A stretch of 64,000 bases of DNA from Parelaphostrongylus tenuis (GCA_019055375.1 JAHQIW010004423.1:248001-312000); one strand, 5' to 3'. Shown: positions 38,101-53,100, counted from the stretch's first letter. Numbers and translations are program-made. Notes: generated by a model from the letters alone, not told the origin.

Positions 38101-41100
38101 GTCGATCTAGCCAAAAGTTTGCAATTCTATAATGTGAAGAGGAAACAGTCTGAGATTACCTACAGCAAGCCGTATATCTCTGAAAAGTACGAAGAACTAC
38201 GTACCAACTCAACCACAAATGTGGTCAAGTGCCCGAACAATCTATAATTACTACTTGATCAAAGCAGAAAGAACTGGAAACAAATTTCGGTTCTTCTATG
38301 CTATCCGGGTGAAGATGAAAAAACGACCCCTTTTGCTAGACAAAAATTTATCATAGGAGTAGTAGCAACCATTCGAAAACTCAAATCTATGGTTACTGCG
38401 CTACGTGCTATTTTTCTGAAAAGAGCTATTTTGCTATTGAATTCAAAATAAATTATGTTTTACACCGGCGGCGCGCTCTCAATATTGCTCTGATGGAAGC
38501 ACGAAAAGCATATGACGTGTAGAGGAAATCTTACAGTATGGAGCTATACGTTTTATCTGGAACTCCTTTCAAAGCATAGGAAAAATATAAACTAAGTAAC
38601 AAAAATTGCACGACATATGTGTGACGCACCGGTGCGACCGTTCAATCGATTAATCGCGGGACTCCGTATCGAGCTACTTGCAGCACATACGCAACACATA
38701 CGCACTGACCGAAAAGCAAATGCGCCGCGTATGCGAAACTCAATTTTATTTTACCTTCTACACTGCAGTGAAACAGCCATAGCAGAAATAAGTACAGCTT
38801 TGGAATCGTCGAAACTTACCCTATCGAATGGTTCCTTATGAATCGAAGGAACAATTCACTACTGCGAGAAATATGCGAGCGCGAAATTTTAGAGGTCCCA
38901 TATGGCACTTGTAGTGTTAGACGTACGTTTCGGTTTTCATGTCATGCCTCATCAGTAGCACATGCCTTTCAGTGCAAATAATCCCCTACATATAAGGGAA
39001 CCGGCGGCGAACATCTTGCACTGCATGGCCGGTGAAAACATCACCTAACATTGCAGTGTCAAATGATTTCCCGATGGCTAATAAAACAAATGCAGCAATA
39101 CCTTCAATAACACAAATGTTTTCTTTTTGCTGAAACGTTACAAAAAAGCCTTTTCAAAAAAGGCCAAGTAACTTATTGAATAGAGATTTAAGCTTTCAAA
39201 TGATTACTATCAATTTTATGCAAAGTTTTTGTTCAGCGAAAGAAGTCGTCTCTTCATTTGTTCCTAGATGATTATAAAAGAACCCAAATTTCATATAGAA
39301 TATTATGATGAGTGTGCTATGTAAGTCTCCTGAAATCAATCCATGCCAGAGTCTGTTAATTATTTCTTATTATTCTTAGGAGATTGGTGTATCGGCGAAA
39401 ACTATCTAGCGAAAGATTTCACACTCTCGCAACAACGTCTAAGTTCGGTTTTATCTGCAGTTGCAGTTTTTGCTAACTTCATCGTAAACTGGATTTTACA
39501 CAACTACTCCAGCAATTTTCTATGCAACCTCGCTCCCTTTCCTGTGACTCCCGTCTATGAATCACGTTACTTAGCCTTGAAAAATTTTCGCGGCTCTCTG
39601 ATCTAACTTAAGCTCGTTGTCTTTCTATAGAGCCTCTCATGTTTCTGTGCACATAAAACTCTCATGTGTAGAACAAATACTTTTTACTACGCAACTATGC
39701 GTTGTCACCTTCTATTAGGAATGTGAAAGCTATACAAAGGATAGTTTACCTTGCGAATATGATATGTTCTCATTCCACAACATACCCAAAAATCATCACA
39801 GTGGTTGGAAAGGCGGAAAACAAAGGATTTTCTTCATCAAAAGATGGCGCATACTGTAAGCGATGCTTGCCCAAGGAGGTAGACGCACTCCTCCGCCTCC
39901 TCAATGGCCCCACTCTCTCGACCAAACATCCTCTTCAACAGCATTAATCTTCTGAGAAGTGGAAAGATTAGCTCGTAACTATGGCTTGAAAGGAACGTTC
40001 GACTGGACCACGATATCTATTTGTACCCGCTTCGGTGTATGTTTTCCGCGAAACCCAAAAAGAAGTGGCTCACTGGGTTCTTGAAACAAGTATTCTACTG
40101 CTGAGTTCTCAGAAAAGAAAGAAGGGCAAGAAAGAAATTGGAGGCCAGAAAATCGGCCAATTGATTGGCGGATCTGAAGGAGTTCTAGACTGCGCACATA
40201 CGCTGTAGTGTACGTTAGATCTCGTTATGAGGTAAGTCGGGAATTATTGATAACACACCCTCTCATGACCGACACCCACCACAGCATCTGTGCTATATAA
40301 GCTACCGATTAGTAACAATACCAGTGAAGGTTTTTGTAAACCAAAATAAAGCCGTTTTATACGACATCGATAGTGTCAGTCGTCGCGCGAGTGCTGAAGA
40401 AGAAATCGTCAACTTTTTCCAGAACACGTATACGCTACCAACATTTTATCCATTATCTTGACGAGTTTACGAAGCATCAGAAAAGTGCAAAGGCATCAAA
40501 ATAAGTGATCGATCGACCTTGTTGAGAAACTTTATCGCTCTTGTTGCCAAATTTATTTGCTGTGACATTGGTTAGAGTACAACTTTATCGACCAACATAA
40601 AGCGCTTTTACAAGTGATTCTGCTTATTATGTGTTAAATTCTATAGTTAACCGTTTACATTTTCCTCTCAAATAGGTAGCGGGTCCCCTATGCGTGCAAA
40701 TGTGATGCAGAGAATAAGCTCGATTATTTGGCAGTCTCGCAAAAGGAACTTGGTGATTTTATTTGGAGATTCAGCCAGGAGCAAAATTATCGCCAGAAAC
40801 GTTGCCGTCATCATGGAAGACCTGCGTCAACAAGGCAAAATAAGCTCAGTTCCTAACAGTAAACACCTCTAGAGGCAATTACCAACATCCTGAAACATGT
40901 TCAATTGCTAGGTATCACGAGTAAAAAGCGCTTAAACAGCTAAATAGCAATAAATTTGAAAAGATGGAAATTTTGATGGTTTTCGCATTATTTAAAAGTG
41001 ATAGCCAACTAGATTATGACGTCGTTTATATCTCAATAACTTCGTTGTTTCGGTTTTAGTATAATTGGCACACTATGCCACCTCGAAATGCATCGTCGAC

Positions 41101-44100
41101 AGAATTAAATGGTACAATGTTCCTAATCAGCAATACACAACTGATCACACAATGTTTCAAGCAAAACCCTCGATAGGGGTTCACTTACTCAGAGAGGGGG
41201 GCAAATTAGCTCTTTGATCAGTGATGTAAAAGACGCAGTGTATCAGAAAGCAAGGTGATAGTCGATGCACTGGTTTAACTCCCTTCGCCGACACTCTCTT
41301 GCAATCAATCAACTGAACGTCTCGGAACGCTTTAGCTCGGTTACCTCCAAGAACACAAGAAGAATGTCCCGACCAACCAGCATTCTACGATATTCATAAA
41401 AACCGAATCCGAACGAATCCCTTGAGAAGCAGCCGGGGCAACACTTACGATGTTCGAAGGAACTTGTGGATGCGAGAAAACGAATTGAATGTAAGAAGTG
41501 CTGAAATGAGCACAGCCAACTGTAATAACGGATTTTGTTTATTAAAAAACATTCTGGGACGCATTAAGTATTTTTACAGTTATTACTGTAACAGTTAAGA
41601 ACGCAAAATAAATTGCTCCAGCACCATAACGTCTTCCATTAGATTCAGTTTACATCTACTACAAATAGAACATGTGCCATATGTTAATAGTGAAGCCTAG
41701 TGAATTATTTTGAGGTGGGATTGAATAAATCTTATTAGTGCAATTACAGTCTGTAATACAACAAAACTACTATCCCAGCGATACATTCCGTATAAACCCC
41801 CGTTCCTAAGTGACCTATTTGTTCGCAGTGTTGCATGGCGCTTGGGCAGTAATAGTCGAGAGGCTGTCGACCGAGTTCGCTGTAATATCGGAATGTTTTG
41901 CCTCGGCTCGACTGCTCGTAAAACAGCTAGATCGATATTTGAGTTTGAACATTTGGTTCGCACAGGAGATTTCTTACAGTAGAATAGAAGCTTGCACCGT
42001 AGATATTGATGATTTCATGAAAAATCAAATTCTGAAAATTCCAAAATAACTGAAAAATTTGATTGTAAGCCTACAGCTTGACCTCCTAAGATAAGAGGTT
42101 GATTTTCATTGTTTGAGGTACTACAAATTGTCTACAACTCGCATTTGTTGAACTCTGCGACATTAAATGAAGCATAAGGGACTGAAACGGCTGACCAGGT
42201 AAGGTTGTCTTGGTTGTGGTGACGATACGAGTCATTTTTTTCGACACAACCACTGATCCATCTTCATTTGTGTATCCCTCCTCCGCGGTTTCCTTCTTTT
42301 GAGCCGTTCCTATAATTCAGCGTTCAGGATTATGATATGAAGCAATATTCCAACTTTCAGTGATCTCGCTATACAAGCAAAATCGAACACAACAAATCTA
42401 CAAAACTGTTGAGAAATAACCCACCAGAATCGGGAGTTGCATCTGTGGCTGCAGATGCTGAAAAAAACAAACAGTATTTCATGTATGTTTCTCATGATAC
42501 TTGTAGTACTACAAAATAAAATTTTGAAAAGATCTAGGACAGAACTCCATTCAATTTCTCATTTTTCTCAATTCAATTTATTGTTTCTTAAATCAAACCT
42601 TCATTCCATTTCAGTTTTCATTTTCAAACTTCTTACCACTAGATAATTCCATTCCTGTCCCCATAGTAACAACCTGTTTTCTTCCGCTGCTCGCTTGATT
42701 GAAATTATAAAAATACCATCATATGATGAACAAAAAAATGGTAACATCGCATCTCTTCCTCCAAAAAAAAAAACCAATTGCATGAGAGAAAATTAACGGA
42801 AAAAATCTAGAGCATACCAGTTACCTAAACTATAATTAATATTGGTTTGACGAAATCGATAACTTCAAGAACGTACTCAGACTGGCAAGCATCTGTTGAT
42901 GTAAAGCTCGAATTTTCTCTTCATCCAATCCAACCATCCCTGGCGTCTCCGTTTCATAGACAGTCTTTGTTGTTGTTGTGTGTCGGCTTTGATTTACTCG
43001 AATCTGCACATCACGACCGGGTCCAGCGGCTGCTAGTGCCCTAGCGACAGCATCCGATATAACTGGATCGGCTGGAGTAACAGCACCTGCTTTCCTTAGT
43101 TCTTCTTCTAACTCTCTAAGTCTATTCACGGCAGCCGCATGACGATCGGGTGCGGTCATTTTGAGTGAACGAAGTGTGAGCAACAGATTAGCGAGTAGAT
43201 GTTCTTCTTCGTTACCTCCTTCTGGCAAAACGTTTACAGGTGACGACTCACTAGGATGACCGGTTTCACCCGTCGCCGCTGGTGATTTCGGAGCGTTTTC
43301 CTCTGCCTCCTCGGCTTCTAAGAGCGGAGTAACAGCAGAAGACGGATGAAAGAAGCCAACTTCCGCCTCACCCTTACTGTCACCACTGTCTAGAATAGCA
43401 GCTGCTAGTGACGGACTACGAATGCGCTCAAACTGCGTGCTGCTCGCGATGGGCGTGTCCTCACTGCGTTTTGTCGTACCTTCGTCGTCTTCACTGGTAA
43501 TGGTGGGCAGTACCACTGCGCTATGGTGGGTGGTTTCGTGCTCATCGGTGATATCTTGATGATGACGATCATCATCGGCATGTTGACCATCCCAATTTTC
43601 GGCTTCATAATTATTCAGAGTCGAGACGAGATGTACGGGAGCGGACGATGTAGTCCCATCTTCGGCTTCGATAACACCATAGCAGATCGTCTCACCATTC
43701 TGAGTGACGCCAGCGACGACTGCCTTGCAGCAGGACATTTTGCCGATGTGATTCTTCTCCTCTATATCATATCCGAAAACACATGCACCTCCACCAAACA
43801 GCTGACACGTCCCACTCTTTTCTTTTCTTACTCGTCAAAGCATCAGCCATCATACTTTCGCTGCCTACCGACAAACTAACTCAGTTAAATGTCACATACA
43901 CAGAGGTTTATTAAAGCAGAGCAGCAAAATAAAACAACTGTTATGGCGCTTGATACACGAAAAACAGCATTAAAACGGGCTATTTTTGTTCAGCGACGAC
44001 AGGAATGTTATTACTTGAATAATATGGTATCAGAATAAATACATTGTTGCAAAAAATAGTCCGAACAGATCTGATAATTTGAATATGTATATATCATCGA

Positions 44101-47100
44101 AGAGTAAATATTCATATAAAACACAACAGCAGTTCTATTTTTGGACAGATCAGCGGCTACCTTGCGATGCGTCCTCAGCCTCGCCTTCTTCAGAGGTAGG
44201 GGCAGGCGACTCTGCAAAAAGAAAACTATTAATCCAAGAAGTCGCCTACCCCCAACTTCAAAACTAGTCACGATTCGTCGAATTCGTATCCGACCAACTT
44301 AACACACTATCATATTGCGACTTTCAAAACTGTTTCCCCATCGATTTCTCGCATTAATCAATTTCCCAGCGGCGAGAGAAAATTTTCAAGCGTAATTCTG
44401 GCAAGATGGATAGATTTCCACATATCAAAACATAGGAAAGAAAGGACAGCGTATTGATATGCTTATCAAAAGCTACGCGTAAATGAATGGTTTATAACGC
44501 AGCGATCGAACCCATAATCACTGAACATTTCAGGTGAATCGATGAGGAAAGAACTCAAAGCGCTTTACAAAAAACGAGCGCAACCAAAACACAAACATGC
44601 CTTCCATGTTGCTAGGCATTTTTATTGATCATTGAGTGATTCTTACATCACAACTTTTTCCAGATGCTTCTATGAGGAAATCGATTTGAAAGAACTTACG
44701 CGAAATGTGATGGCTAGTGATGGTAGTCGTTGTGACCACTGTACCATCCGGCTCTGTATGCCTTTCAGTATCAATTTCTTGCTCTATTCCTTCCGGTAAT
44801 GGCTCTTCTTCATTTTCAACATAGTCCTTATGACCAGCCAAACGATTCAACTCCTCCCATCTGAATAATCCGGTGATTGGAAAAACAGATTTTGAGGGGA
44901 GTATTTTCAAATGAATGTTACATGGAATTCCATCAACATACTTCCGCTGTTCTTCCTCGTTCAGCGGCACTGTACGGTCAACAACATGTTCATTAACGGC
45001 TACGTCGTCCTCGTACGTGGTCGTGATCGTTCCTCTCTTCAACCACTGGTCCATCAACAGTGTCATGTACGTGACGTTCCGTCCGGACAACAGTTCGCAC
45101 CTCAGACACTTCGTCTTCTGAAATCACAACTCATATTGAAACAGCGTATGTTAACTCTTTGGCAACAATGAGGGTCATTTTAACATCCGAACTTTCAAAA
45201 GTGTTTCTTCGATAAACGAAGTTTTTATCCAGGATTTGAGTAGTTATATTCCACAGCTTAATCTCCGGGATTGCGCCACTTTGCTTGGCTTTGAAAAGGC
45301 CTTTGCAGTTCGTCGTAGCAGCAAAAATAAAATTATCTTTTACACCATGTTTACCATATTCTTGCTTTTATTGAGCTACACTAAGCTCATTCGATAGCCC
45401 AAACCTCGGTGAATTCAGATCTTGAGATGGTTCTCAAAAAGGTTTTCATAGGGCACTGTGAGAGCGAAACTGAAAACTACGTTTCACATTCGAAGTTTTC
45501 TCTGCAGTTAGGAGTATGCACAAGCAGTATACAGATTTGTAAAGAAAATTATGTTCCATCAGTATGGCGCAAAGAACCTAGAGCATTTCCCGAAATAAAG
45601 AAAAAAATCTTTGTTGAAAAACGAAAACCGCGCGCCACTGGCGATATCGATATGCTACCGTCCGCAAAGGGTTAAGTAACAAATCACGATGTTTATACCT
45701 TCTGGGATGACCTGGTCGCCTCCAGCAACATCCAGAGGTTCAACACGTGCTCTTGCAGGAAGCGCAATTCCATCTGCCTAAACTCACATGAAATAGATGT
45801 ATGTGAAAGACGAGTTTCGGTGGAATCCAACCATTAAGGACAATAGAATCTTGCAGAGTATCGTTTCGAACCTATTCATTGAAGGGCTTACCTCTTTAAC
45901 AGGATGCTCTTCACCGATGGTCTCCACATGTCGCACTTCATGACGTGTTACTGTCGGTGATGTATCATATGCTCTGAAAATCATAACCACTAGATGGGCA
46001 GATCTCGTGTGAAACATCTATTCTGTGCAGAATAAGTGCCTTACTGAAATTCTATCAGCAGGTGATTTTTGCAAAAAAAAAAGTCAAAGAAATTATTCAA
46101 ACTATCAGTTTACTGAGTCGTGGTTCCATCTCATTCATAATTAATTGTCTTAGTAAACCAGAAACCTTTGTATAGTAGCTGGAAGATCGACATATTTTGG
46201 CGGATCGAAACGTTTGCTAGCCGGTGAGTCGCTTCCATTTCCATAACTTAGAGTGTCTGGTTCGCCATGGACAATACTGCGAACGATGTCATCACGTCCA
46301 ATTCGACGTAAGGCGTTATCCAGACGATCAGCTGAGACAACAGTATATATTCCTTTATCTTCACCTTCACGAGACCTTGGACCTCCGGTCTCTGCATTCC
46401 CTACCTTCAGCGTGTTGCACCAAACAATGGCGTCTGTCATTGTTATAGGGGGCTGACGCCTTTATTAGACGCAACATGTTGAAGGCTAGAGACGCAAAGA
46501 TTGCTGGTCCACGGTCACATAAGTGTTGAGGAAAGTGCTATTAAAATCGAGAAGTGGGATATTTCCAAGCGAAAAAAACCACTTACGACTAGCTTCTTCT
46601 TTTTTCAAATGAATCCAGATTTTTAGTACATTCGTTATCTCTTTGCCTGGGTAATTCTGACGAATATATTGTATATCCCGATATGGTAGTTCAAGGGCAC
46701 GCGCTAATCGTTGCCAATCAGCGCCAATGCCTTTTAGAACGTTATTGTGCACGAATTCAGGAAGATCCTATAGAAATGGAATTCTATTGTGTAGTGTTTC
46801 TCAGAGTCGTAACAAATCTTTCAAAAGATACCTTCTCAAGTGCACCTTCGTATTTCACCTCAAATGGTGTCGTGTCCTTCTTGATCACCACTTTTGGCTG
46901 CTCACCAGTATACTCTGGTAACGAAATAGCAAGCGTGCAGATCGGATGCTGAGGTGCTAACGATTCTGAGCGAATCTGTAACGTAACAGGTAACTCTTGA
47001 TCAGTACAGAGAAGTAGGAATTCCCTATAGGAGAATAGGTTAACGTCGAAAGTAAAAATTGTCGCCAAACAGACGTACTTTTGGCTCAGTCATGAAGGCA

Positions 47101-50100
47101 ATTCGTCCTTCAGTAGCCGCTTCACTATCCTCTTTACTGCGAGTCTAAAAATATAAAAATTACATTAGAAATAATTTTCCATAACAGCTTACCAAATGTA
47201 TCTAAGGATCATTATAACAATTTCCACAGAATTCACTAGATTACAACTATACTATAACTCAATTTGTACCTTAACCATGAACGCAAGACGATTTTCCTGG
47301 AACGGTAAGAAAAACAGGCTCAGCTGATCTCCACTTTTTGTGACTGGTACGAGATTCCCAGAGAATTCTAGGAACTGATGCTTTCCTTTTAACACCTGGA
47401 ATACGAAATTTCAGCCTGATTTGAAAGGTTATTCAGGAATGACCAAACGGCTAAATACTTTAGAAAATCACACAAACCTCTACATCACGAGACTTGGCAA
47501 TCATCTTGAAGTGTTCCTGCTTTTCAAGAGTTTTATCTTCTTTATCGTCCGTCATACAGAACACTCTGTAACACTCGAATAAGTCGCAAATAAGGGACAT
47601 AGCTGAGATAATTATAAGATGACCCAGTCATACCTTAGCTGACCTTCCACAGGGAATGTTCTCCTCGCGAAAACGGCAAATTTCGCCATGTAAGGGATGC
47701 ATATGGCCTCGTTGTAGACTTCTTGTGCCATTCGAGCAGCATCACGAGGAGTTTGGCAGTCCATCAGCCAGAATCGAGCAGATACCGTAGTTGTGAATGA
47801 TACCTACGACAAGTAAATTTACAAATTTTCCATGAGATTGACAAGAAAATTATATTGCACCAAATTGAACTAAAAATGCCCACCTCATCTCCTGTAAATG
47901 TGAGTTGGGTTGTGCCAGTGATGTCTTCCCATTGAGCCGGAGCTGAACCTCCAGTGATGGAACAGAGTAGTCGAAGAGTCGGTGGCTCTTGCCCAGGTTG
48001 CCCAGAATATTGTGTTAGCATTCCCTGTAGTAGGATTATTAGCAAAAAGACGCACTGCTAAACTGGACAGTTGTAATTTTTACAATCTTTTGAGATTTTT
48101 GTACCAAACATCACGCAGAAGGTGCACTGAAACAAGACTGAAGGCAGCTATAGGAGAGGAAAACATGCCTGATGAATCTCAAAATTTATAGTAAAGTAAT
48201 AGAGAAAAAAACCTATTTCGAAGCTTTTTATTCAGAGCGAAAGAAAATTTGGTGGCTATAAATGTCATATTGTCAAGTGATATGCGAAATTTAAGACTTC
48301 GGCGCTGATTTAACTCGCGTTTCATCCTTTACGGGAGTGACACCAAACTAGACCGAATTGCTGGTGCTTGGCTGCCAATACATTTGATACCTTGTGTGGC
48401 AGAAAGAGCGATAGTAAAATAGGAATCCCGATAGAGCAGTGGTTATTTACGGGCACCAAAAAGGGTGAGACATGGGTTCAACTCCTTCCCGAGGCTCAAA
48501 CTTTCGTCTATCACTCTACTGGATACATAGTTATTAACATCTACCACTGTTATCAAAACACTAAGATAAAGTATTCTAGCCACTTTTTAACCGTTTTTTT
48601 TTGCTCTCAAAGAGTCAGGACACGATCAGTTTGGATTCCTTAGCTTTTTCCCAGAGAAATTGAAAGGTAAATGGAAGTAAATGAACCTTGTTGCTACTCT
48701 GCGGCAGAGGGATACATAAGGTGATGGGCTTGTGGAATTTCCTTCGACGTGGTTCGACGGTAACGATCGGCGAGACGGCAACACGATTGCCATGCAGTCG
48801 CGTCACCATTTCCTGTGGTACCGGTTGTGCTTGTACGGACACTTTTATGGTCTTCGTCAGAGATCCATCCGGGAAAATGGCTTGAACACGTGGTACCACT
48901 GAAGACATAATCACACCTCCCTCAGGTCCAACACAGTGAACCTGAAAACATTAATAAACTTAGGTCCGTCATGATTAATATCTCTCCAGATGCACCATAA
49001 AAAAATCGTTCACCTCTTGTCGTACACGTGTAACAACAGCAAAGTACATTGGGAAATCATTAGTGAGAATCCGAGTGATTCGTGGTGTATGGAGATCATC
49101 GAGTTGAGCCAATTCTTCAGCGTCAAAGGACTCGTTCAGCACCTGGAATGACTACAATATGACCACGTGCTGAATGGTCAAAAATTTAGTTCTTGAGTCA
49201 CAGCACAGTGTGTGAGTACCTCTTGAACAGCGTCCTCGGTCGCCTCGAGTTGATGTTCTTTCCAATGTTGACCGTCATCTGATCGTAGGATCACTATTTC
49301 ACGTTCACGATCTCGAAGAGACGCGAAATGTGGCACCTCCAGAATGACTGGGCCAAGGAATTTGGCACCAGCAGGAGCCATCTCAAGAATTCTTGACGCT
49401 AATTCTTCACCCTCACTGAGTGGTGGTGGATGTGCTAACTTGTCCTAAAGTAAAATTAACTTTGCCATGAGTTCGTAACACGCAAATATTCTTGTAAAAA
49501 CCTGAAATATACATAAATCTCTCACAATATTTTCAACAACTAATCACCGCAGCAAAACTTCCATTCTACCATCGAACAAATACATTTTTATGCAACAAAT
49601 TCGTTCTTACAAGACCTGTCATCACAAACTAATGTGCTGATCCCAGCACTTCTTGCATTCAAATCGTGTCTTCGCGTTCATCCTCCACAAGGGTTTTCAA
49701 ACATTTCACTTGATCATTCGGCTGCTGCTTAAGGATTCGTCTTCTTTAGAATACTGACCGAAACGACTCTCCTTGCTAAGTCAGAAAAAGCCGAGCTAAG
49801 GCATTCGTCGACTCACTGCTGGGAGCGGCATCGAACCGGCACCTGGCTTATCACCTTGCTTCCTTGTACACCTCATCACTATTAACTGCGCTACCCGGTC
49901 CCCTGATTCTTCAAAAAAACGGTACCATGTCTTACAAGATGTCTTTACGTTGTACCAGTGTACTGGTCATTCTGGTAAACTATGCAGTCACAAGTGGCTG
50001 GTTCGAGTCTAACTATGGTGGAAGTGAATGCACTTTGAAACACATTTAGGAGTATTCAGTTGATTTATGGCCAAAATTCTTGCTGCCAATCAAAACGATA

Positions 50101-53100
50101 TGCCATTTTCTCTAAGGGATTAAGTCATTCATATTGGCTTATTCACTCATCTAAGTCAAAGTTGCAAAACTACGTTTTCTTGAAAAATTAACGAAAATAA
50201 CTCGGCAACAATTAACCCTCAGGACATGACAATACATCCGATACTTTGCGATGTGAATAAAATTATATATAATGGAGAAACTTTCTGGAAACGATTACAT
50301 CGAGAGAGTATATCGCAGTTTACCTAGATCGAAAAAAACAGTAGCTGGATTTCAGCATGACCATGAACACAAATGAAAACGATCTTTTTTCTTACTTTTC
50401 TAAGATACCGACAAGTGACGCGAATGGGTTGGCTAGCCTTTCGTGGTGGAATGATGATACGTACACCGGAATGGCGACATCCACGCATCGCACCACCCCT
50501 AGCATCGACTAGGAATGAGATCAAGAAGCTAAAAATACTTAATATTAACCACAAAACTATTCGTTGACCATCTGAACACTTCTAGAACGTGATCTCTAAG
50601 CTTCTACGTTCGTTGAAGCAACACGAGACAGAATAGAACGAATAACACTAACTACTAGAGAAGTACTCGACCTCTCACGCCATGAAAGCACTAACTATAG
50701 CAAAATATTCTCACAGCAACACCAAATTATCAAAATCTTCGGCCCCTTTCTTTGTTCCCTCTCAGCAGCTTACGCCTCGCCGGTGGTGTGATGGGATGCA
50801 ATTTATGCTTCTAACTGGGGGATATAGATCAAAGAGTTCATTCCCTCATATATCACCGCAGTGCTTGAGTATGCTGGTAACCCCATCACGAGGACATGTG
50901 TCGTTTTCCACACACTCGGTTCTATAAATTACCTTGGGTTCTTCCCAATCGATTAATATAGAACTTCTCTTTTACTAGAAAAGTACAAATTAAGCCTCTG
51001 CTATAACTCAAAAATTCACAGCAAAAGCAATCAGGTGTTATTGGGTCGTTCCGCAGATTTTGGAACTGGAACAATAAACACGGAATTTTTTTGATAAGAA
51101 GTAAGTAAACCTGCACGATTTTGGTACCGTTTGATTGCGCATTTCCTTGCGAACATTTCATTACACAATTTCCCTATACCTGCTTTAAGATAGAGCTGTT
51201 TTGGGAACAGATTCGCTTGCGACTCATGCACGAGTGCTTCGTAAGGAAAATGCTAGTGAAGCAGCGCGCAAGATTAATGAAGCTTCTTGTGGACGGCAAG
51301 AATGCTATTGATCCTCCAGGCTTTTCTCTCCAGCTCTGAATATTGCGAACCCCTTCCTAGCTGCCCCTTCTGCAGACGTATTACTACCCAAAGCTCCATG
51401 AGTCTTGCGCTTCGCTTCATTAGTATTTTCCTCTACGTGTGGCTTTCGTGCATGACTAGCAAGCGAATCTGTGCCCAAGACGGCTTCATCTTAGAGCAAG
51501 CATAGGCAAGTTGCACAACAAAATGTTCGCAAGAAGATGCGTAATTGAAACGATACCAAAACCATATTCGGTGCTTATTACTTTAGTGCCAATGAAACGG
51601 CCTGATAACCACGGAACGAGGGTTTTTGCTATGATGCCTTCAACCAGAATAGAGTAAGTAATAGTCAGGCAATTCTCCTCCCCGTGTGTTGCCAGTTTCT
51701 AGAAGGCTTAAGCATGTTGTCGACTCACAACAGCGTAAACTACGATGCTCACTAAAAGCTAATAAATGCAACAATAAACACCCATGAGAGGATGTTTACA
51801 AATTCTACTCTACTGATGTGTACGCGTATCTACGCACGTGCAATCACAGAGCAGCACGACATGCAGCATTAATAGAATGACTATAACGTCACAAAAACGT
51901 CTACAACACCACCCTCGAACGAAGACGGCAAAAAGAAGAAAAACTTACGTTTTGTGCTGCAATTTACTGCAAATATAAATTTTTTTAATGAGACTTTTCT
52001 ATACTTCTATGCAAGCCTTCTATCTCAAATTTATGCCTGGCTACCTAGCGATCAATACACTTCATCTATGAGATATGTAAAACGAAACATAAATCATAGA
52101 TGCATTGATGGTACCTGGGCTGTGCGATATGATGTCCAATCGGAACGTTGTCGTTAACGGCAAATGAATGATCCAAGACGGATGTATCATTCATTCCAGT
52201 AAGTACTGGTTGCGCCTAGAATCGAATCGACGTACGAAGGAAAGAACTGATGGCTTATAGTAGTAGTAGTAGTAGAAGAATCAGAATTAAATTAGTCTTA
52301 GTAGCTTGGATTAGCTTACAACACCTCAAAAGCAATATATCGACTAAATAGACCTAAACTAAGAACAATTTGATTGCGTTTTTGTGATGTGTGATAACTC
52401 TGAGGAGATAAGAACTCTGCGTGCCGTCTCGACGAGAGGCACCACTGCTCTCACGAAACTACTATTCGTCGCCGTCAAAAAAGACACTCAGCGAGCAGTG
52501 GTGGACAGGAATGGCCGACTGGCTCGCTTACCTGTGCCCTTCGGATTAGTTCGTCCAGTCTATCGGGTCCATCCGTCAAAGTAACGGTTGCTGCTGGTGC
52601 TACTGCTGCTGTTGGTGCTCTCGGACTTGTTGTTCCATCAAACTCAACACTCTTCGATAATAGCTGAAAGTTGAGAGTCAGTGGTCAGTCGATATATGTA
52701 GGCCGCCGCCATCTACTCGGATCAAAGTTAATAAATCTAGTGGGTAACGGGGCTATAGTGAGTGCATAACGACGACTACGACAACGATATGAACGACTCG
52801 ACTCGACTTGTCGTTCATCTGAGACGTTAAACCACCGCCGCATAAAACACACAGACGGTGACGATGACGGCGGCTAGTATTTCAAAGAACGCTGACAAGC
52901 ACATATTCATCATCTCGTTATAATCGCACTATAGCCCCCATAGCTCTACACAAATTACCAGATGTGTCCACTTCCATCTTTAAAACGCGCATTCATTCGA
53001 TAGTCATAGACGAAAGCATACACGTATTCATACATTATATATATATATATACATGTATATATATATGTACACACATAAGTGTATGTACTATGTAAATGTA

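Larger units (their letters stand above)
37671..42195 (-). other. unc-44 intron (4.5 kb)
   Basis: The largest intron in the window. Holds the third family A foldback (about 38300-39270) with a hammerhead-like sequence nested in it (38904-38966). The rest (39300-42190) has no feature I can name apart from a possible SINE tail near 41375-41425 (ccagcattctacgat). Confidence 0.6.

Noticed and set aside
42847..43879. Plus-strand frames over the 885-nt exon
   Set aside because: Shadow of the minus-strand exon, no start context or homology.
46332..46440. Extension of the second death-domain exon up to an ATG at 46440
   Set aside because: The sequence is intronic: the acceptor at 46332-46333 gives the right phase with the previous exon (phase 1) and restores the conserved last helix.
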